From assembly GCA_002402165.1 (NCBI GenBank), contig NVVI01000004.1, positions 53,332 to 67,997 on the forward strand: a DNA stretch of 14,666 nucleotides, in the 5' to 3' direction. The position numbers and the translations under genes were made by a program. The notes below the pieces were generated by a model. That model made no database searches and had not been told where the DNA came from. It was given only the letters and a program-made list of their open reading frames with translations. Source of the stretch: Flavobacteriales bacterium. GTDB taxonomy: Bacteria > Bacteroidota > Bacteroidia > Flavobacteriales_E > Vicingaceae. Below are positions 12,153 to 14,666 of the stretch, piece after piece. Within the stretch, counting starts at the first letter, position 1. Every line of letters starts with the position of its first letter.

Positions 12153-14666
12153 GATTTTTGATGTTTAAGATTTGTATAATAATACACGATAGGTACTATA
12201 AAAATGTTTAAGAGGGTTGAGCTAAGCAAGCCTCCTAAAATTACTTTTGCCATAGGGCTTTGTATCTCATTTCCAGGTAAATTACCTGTTAATGCTAAAG
12301 GAATTAATGCTAATGCAGTAGTTAACGCGGTCATTAAAATCGGGTTTAGTCTATCTAACGAACCTCTAATAATTGTATCGTATAATTCAACTCCTTGTTC
12401 TTGTAAAGCCTGATAACGAGAGACCAACAAAATTCCGTTTCTGGTAGCTATTCCAAAAAGCGTAATAAATCCAATAATTGCAGGGATACTAATAACACCG
12501 GATGTAAACCAAATACTAAGTACTCCTCCAATAAGAGCCAAGGGTAAATTGAGTAAAATAATTCCTGCAATCTTTACATTTTTAAATTCCTGATAAAGTA
12601 ATAGGAAGATGATGAGTAAAGACATTAGAGAGGTAAAAAATAATATTTTTGATGCCTTTTCTTCACTTTCAAATTGCCCACCATATTGTATTCGGTAATT
12701 TTCAGGAAGAATTAGATTCTCATTTATACGCTCTTTAATTTCGTTTACTACACTTCTTAAATCACGTTCAGCTACATTGGCTGAAACAACAATTTTTCGT
12801 TGTACATTTTCACGATTAATTGTATTTGGTCCAGTCGTTGAAACAATATTTGCCACATAATGCAATGGTATTTTATTGCCATTATAAGTGTCTATCAAAA
12901 CATTTTCAATATTCTCTATATCGCCTCTGTTTTCGTCATTAAATCGCAATATCAAATCAAAACTTTTATTATTTTCAAATACTTGCGATACTTTTTCTCC
13001 AGCAAAAGCAACATCAATAAACTCTGTAAATTGACCGATGGTTATGCCGTATTTAGCTAACATATCTCGTTTGGCTTTTACTTGTATTTGAGGAATCTCA
13101 ATTTGCTGTTCTACACTAATATCAACCAATCCTTCAATGCCCTCAATATTCGATTGTATTTGATTTGCTAAAGAGAACATTTTGTTTAAATCTGTTCCGA
13201 AAAGTTTAATGGCAATGTTTGCTCTTGTTCCTGATAGCATGTGGTCAATTCTATGACCAATAGGCTGACCAATAGTTATATTAGCTTCAGTAACAGCACT
13301 TAATTTTTCTCGAATTTCTTTCATAAATTCTTCACGGCTACGTTCTTCTAACTCAAAAGGAGCATCTATTTCAGCAGCATTAACTCCCTGTGCATGCTCA
13401 TCTAATTCTGCTCGACCCGTTCTACGAGAGGTTATTGATATTTCAGGAATAGATAATAAGATTCTTTCAACTTGACTTCCAATGTTGTTAGATTCTTCTA
13501 AAGATATTCCAGGAAGTGTTATAACACTTATAGTTAAAGTTCCTTCGTTAAATTCTGGTAAAAAACTTCTTCCTAACCCACTCATTATAAACATTACACC
13601 AACAATTAAAACAATAGAAATCCCTATCATTGTTTTTTTGACCGTCATAACCTTTATTAAGGCAGTATTGTAATGTTTTTTGAGAAAATTTTCTAGTTTA
13701 CTCCCTTCGGCTTGTTTTAATAACTTACTTTTATTGGTAAGCATATAACTACAAAGAACTGGTGTGAGCGTAACAGCAACAACCAAAGAAGCAAAAAGTG
13801 AAACTATAAATGATATACCAAGAGGGCGTAACATTCTTCCCTCCATTCCGCTTAGGAAAAAAAGAGGTATAAATGCAACAATAATAATAAGGGTGGCATT
13901 AAATATAGATGATCGTATTTCTTTTGAAGCATCATAAACAATAACCAAACTACTTTTTTGTTCTTCTTTAATTTTTTGAGCATTCTCTTTTAATCGTTTA
14001 AATACATTCTCTACGTCAATAACCGCATCATCTACTAAGGAGCCAATGGCTATTGCCATTCCTCCTAATGACATGGTATTAATGGTTAATCCTAAAAATT
14101 TAAGCGTTATAATGGAAACAATTAACGAAAGAGGTATTGCCACAAGAGAAATAATAGTTGTACGAATGTTCATTAGGAATAAGAACATGATTACTACCAC
14201 AAAGAAAGAGCCTTCAATTAATGCTTTCTGAATATTACTTACAGAGGCTTGGATAAAGTCTGCTTGTCTAAATATTTTAGAATTAATTTTAACATTTGGC
14301 GGCAAATTTTTAGCTATATCAATAAGTGCTTCATCAATTTTTTTTGTTAATTCTAGCGTGTTTGTTCCTGGTTGTTTAGCTATAGTCATAATTACAGCAG
14401 GACTTGCTTTTAATGAACCATCTCCAATTTTAGGAATTGCACCACCTATCTTGACTTCTGCAACATCTTCTATTTTAATAGGAACACCATTAACAACTTT
14501 AATTACTGCGTTACCAATTTCTTTCGTGTTATTTGTTCTGCCAATACCTCTGATGATGTATTCACTTCCATATTCATTCATGAAACCACCAGAAGCGTTA
14601 AGATTACTTTCTTTACTCGCTTTTAATAATTCAGTTAAAGAGATGTTGTAGTATTTCATTTTTTGA
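12149..14666 (-). CDS. Heavy-metal efflux RND pump, CusA/CzcA family, partial (N-terminus beyond window)
   Basis: An inner-membrane, proton-driven RND transporter of the heavy-metal type. The Met at 14659 is internal: the frame remains open to the edge (…QK-MKYYNISLTELL), and about 200 residues of a normal ~1,040 are missing. Numbered from that Met: TM helices at about 150-170, 172-191 and 196-215, with TM4 motif AIAIGSLVDDAVIDVEN (201-217); helices at ~255-270, 283-303 and 343-361; FLPEFNEG (366-373); the periplasmic metal-site region QPIGHRIDHMLSGTRANIAIK (465-485); then C-terminal helices from ~672 to 828, including IGFITLFGIATRNGILL (729-745). TM4 follows the AIAIG-x-x-VD form of CusA rather than the DFG-x-IVDGAV form of CzcA, which hints at Cu/Ag, but the metal cannot be fixed. 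It is coupled to the downstream TolC gene. Confidence 0.93.
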   Translation of the reverse strand, partial: QKMKYYNISLTELLKASKESNLNASGGFMNEYGSEYIIRGIGRTNNTKEIGNAVIKVVNGVPIKIEDVAEVKIGGAIPKIGDGSLKASPAVIMTIAKQPGTNTLELTKKIDEALIDIAKNLPPNVKINSKIFRQADFIQASVSNIQKALIEGSFFVVVIMFLFLMNIRTTIISLVAIPLSLIVSIITLKFLGLTINTMSLGGMAIAIGSLVDDAVIDVENVFKRLKENAQKIKEEQKSSLVIVYDASKEIRSSIFNATLIIIVAFIPLFFLSGMEGRMLRPLGISFIVSLFASLVVAVTLTPVLCSYMLTNKSKLLKQAEGSKLENFLKKHYNTALIKVMTVKKTMIGISIVLIVGVMFIMSGLGRSFLPEFNEGTLTISVITLPGISLEESNNIGSQVERILLSIPEISITSRRTGRAELDEHAQGVNAAEIDAPFELEERSREEFMKEIREKLSAVTEANITIGQPIGHRIDHMLSGTRANIAIKLFGTDLNKMFSLANQIQSNIEGIEGLVDISVEQQIEIPQIQVKAKRDMLAKYGITIGQFTEFIDVAFAGEKVSQVFENNKSFDLILRFNDENRGDIENIENVLIDTYNGNKIPLHYVANIVSTTGPNTINRENVQRKIVVSANVAERDLRSVVNEIKERINENLILPENYRIQYGGQFESEEKASKILFFTSLMSLLIIFLLLYQEFKNVKIAGIILLNLPLALIGGVLSIWFTSGVISIPAIIGFITLFGIATRNGILLVSRYQALQEQGVELYDTIIRGSLDRLNPILMTALTTALALIPLALTGNLPGNEIQSPMAKVILGGLLSSTLLNIFIVPIVYYYTNLKHQKS

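Noticed and set aside
12204..14651. Several plus-strand ORFs of 61-97 codons
   Set aside because: All are shadows of the long RND pump frame on the minus strand.
1..14666. CRISPR arrays, tRNA or rRNA genes, insertion-sequence transposases
   Set aside because: No regularly spaced repeats, tRNA-like folds, rRNA segments or transposase motifs were found by eye on either strand.

Overview
The window looks like a low-GC chromosome segment of a Bacteroidota bacterium, most likely a flavobacterium. This rests on AT-rich DNA, two promoters of the Bacteroidota type (TTTG, 19-20 bp, TAnnTTTG-like), an L34 protein with the Bacteroidota-style C-terminus ([10 protein letters not shown]), a DUF4834-like small membrane protein, and a secreted protein with a carboxypeptidase-D-like regulatory domain.

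Layout, left to right. (1) 1-1042, minus strand: a short-chain dehydrogenase whose stop overlaps by 1 nt the start of a lipoprotein gene cut by the left edge. (2) 1166-1438, plus: promoter, rpmH (L34; too short for most ORF finders) and a strong intrinsic terminator. (3) 1538-4357, plus: carB, a large carbamoyl-phosphate synthase subunit that ends right after its second half, without the usual C-terminal allosteric domain. A ~135-bp palindromic repeat follows, then a DUF4834-like gene. (4) 4855-8500: a minus-strand secreted S9A (oligopeptidase-B-like) peptidase fused to an N-terminal regulatory-domain module. Its frame is broken at a run of ten A. It is bracketed by a pair of inverted, attC-like repeat elements. 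(5) 8585-9825, plus: a second palindromic repeat, a promoter and a solitary wecB-type UDP-GlcNAc 2-epimerase gene. (6) 9814-10833, minus: an HNH endonuclease gene broken by a 31-bp insertion that is a perfect inverted copy of a segment ~335 bp upstream in the same gene; coding-like remnants continue downstream in other frames. (7) 10895-10966: a third palindromic repeat. (8) 10977-14666, minus: a TolC-type outer-membrane channel gene overlapping by 4 nt the end of a heavy-metal RND pump gene that runs off the right edge.

The carB-rpmH part reads as housekeeping core, and the RND/TolC pair as an efflux operon. The middle (4.4-11 kb) is a patchwork of single genes separated by repeat elements. 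The most notable signals are the 31-bp templated insertion in the HNH gene, the nested inverted repeats around the peptidase gene, and the unusual peptidase fusion with its poly-A frameshift. No complete, clearly new multi-gene system is evident.
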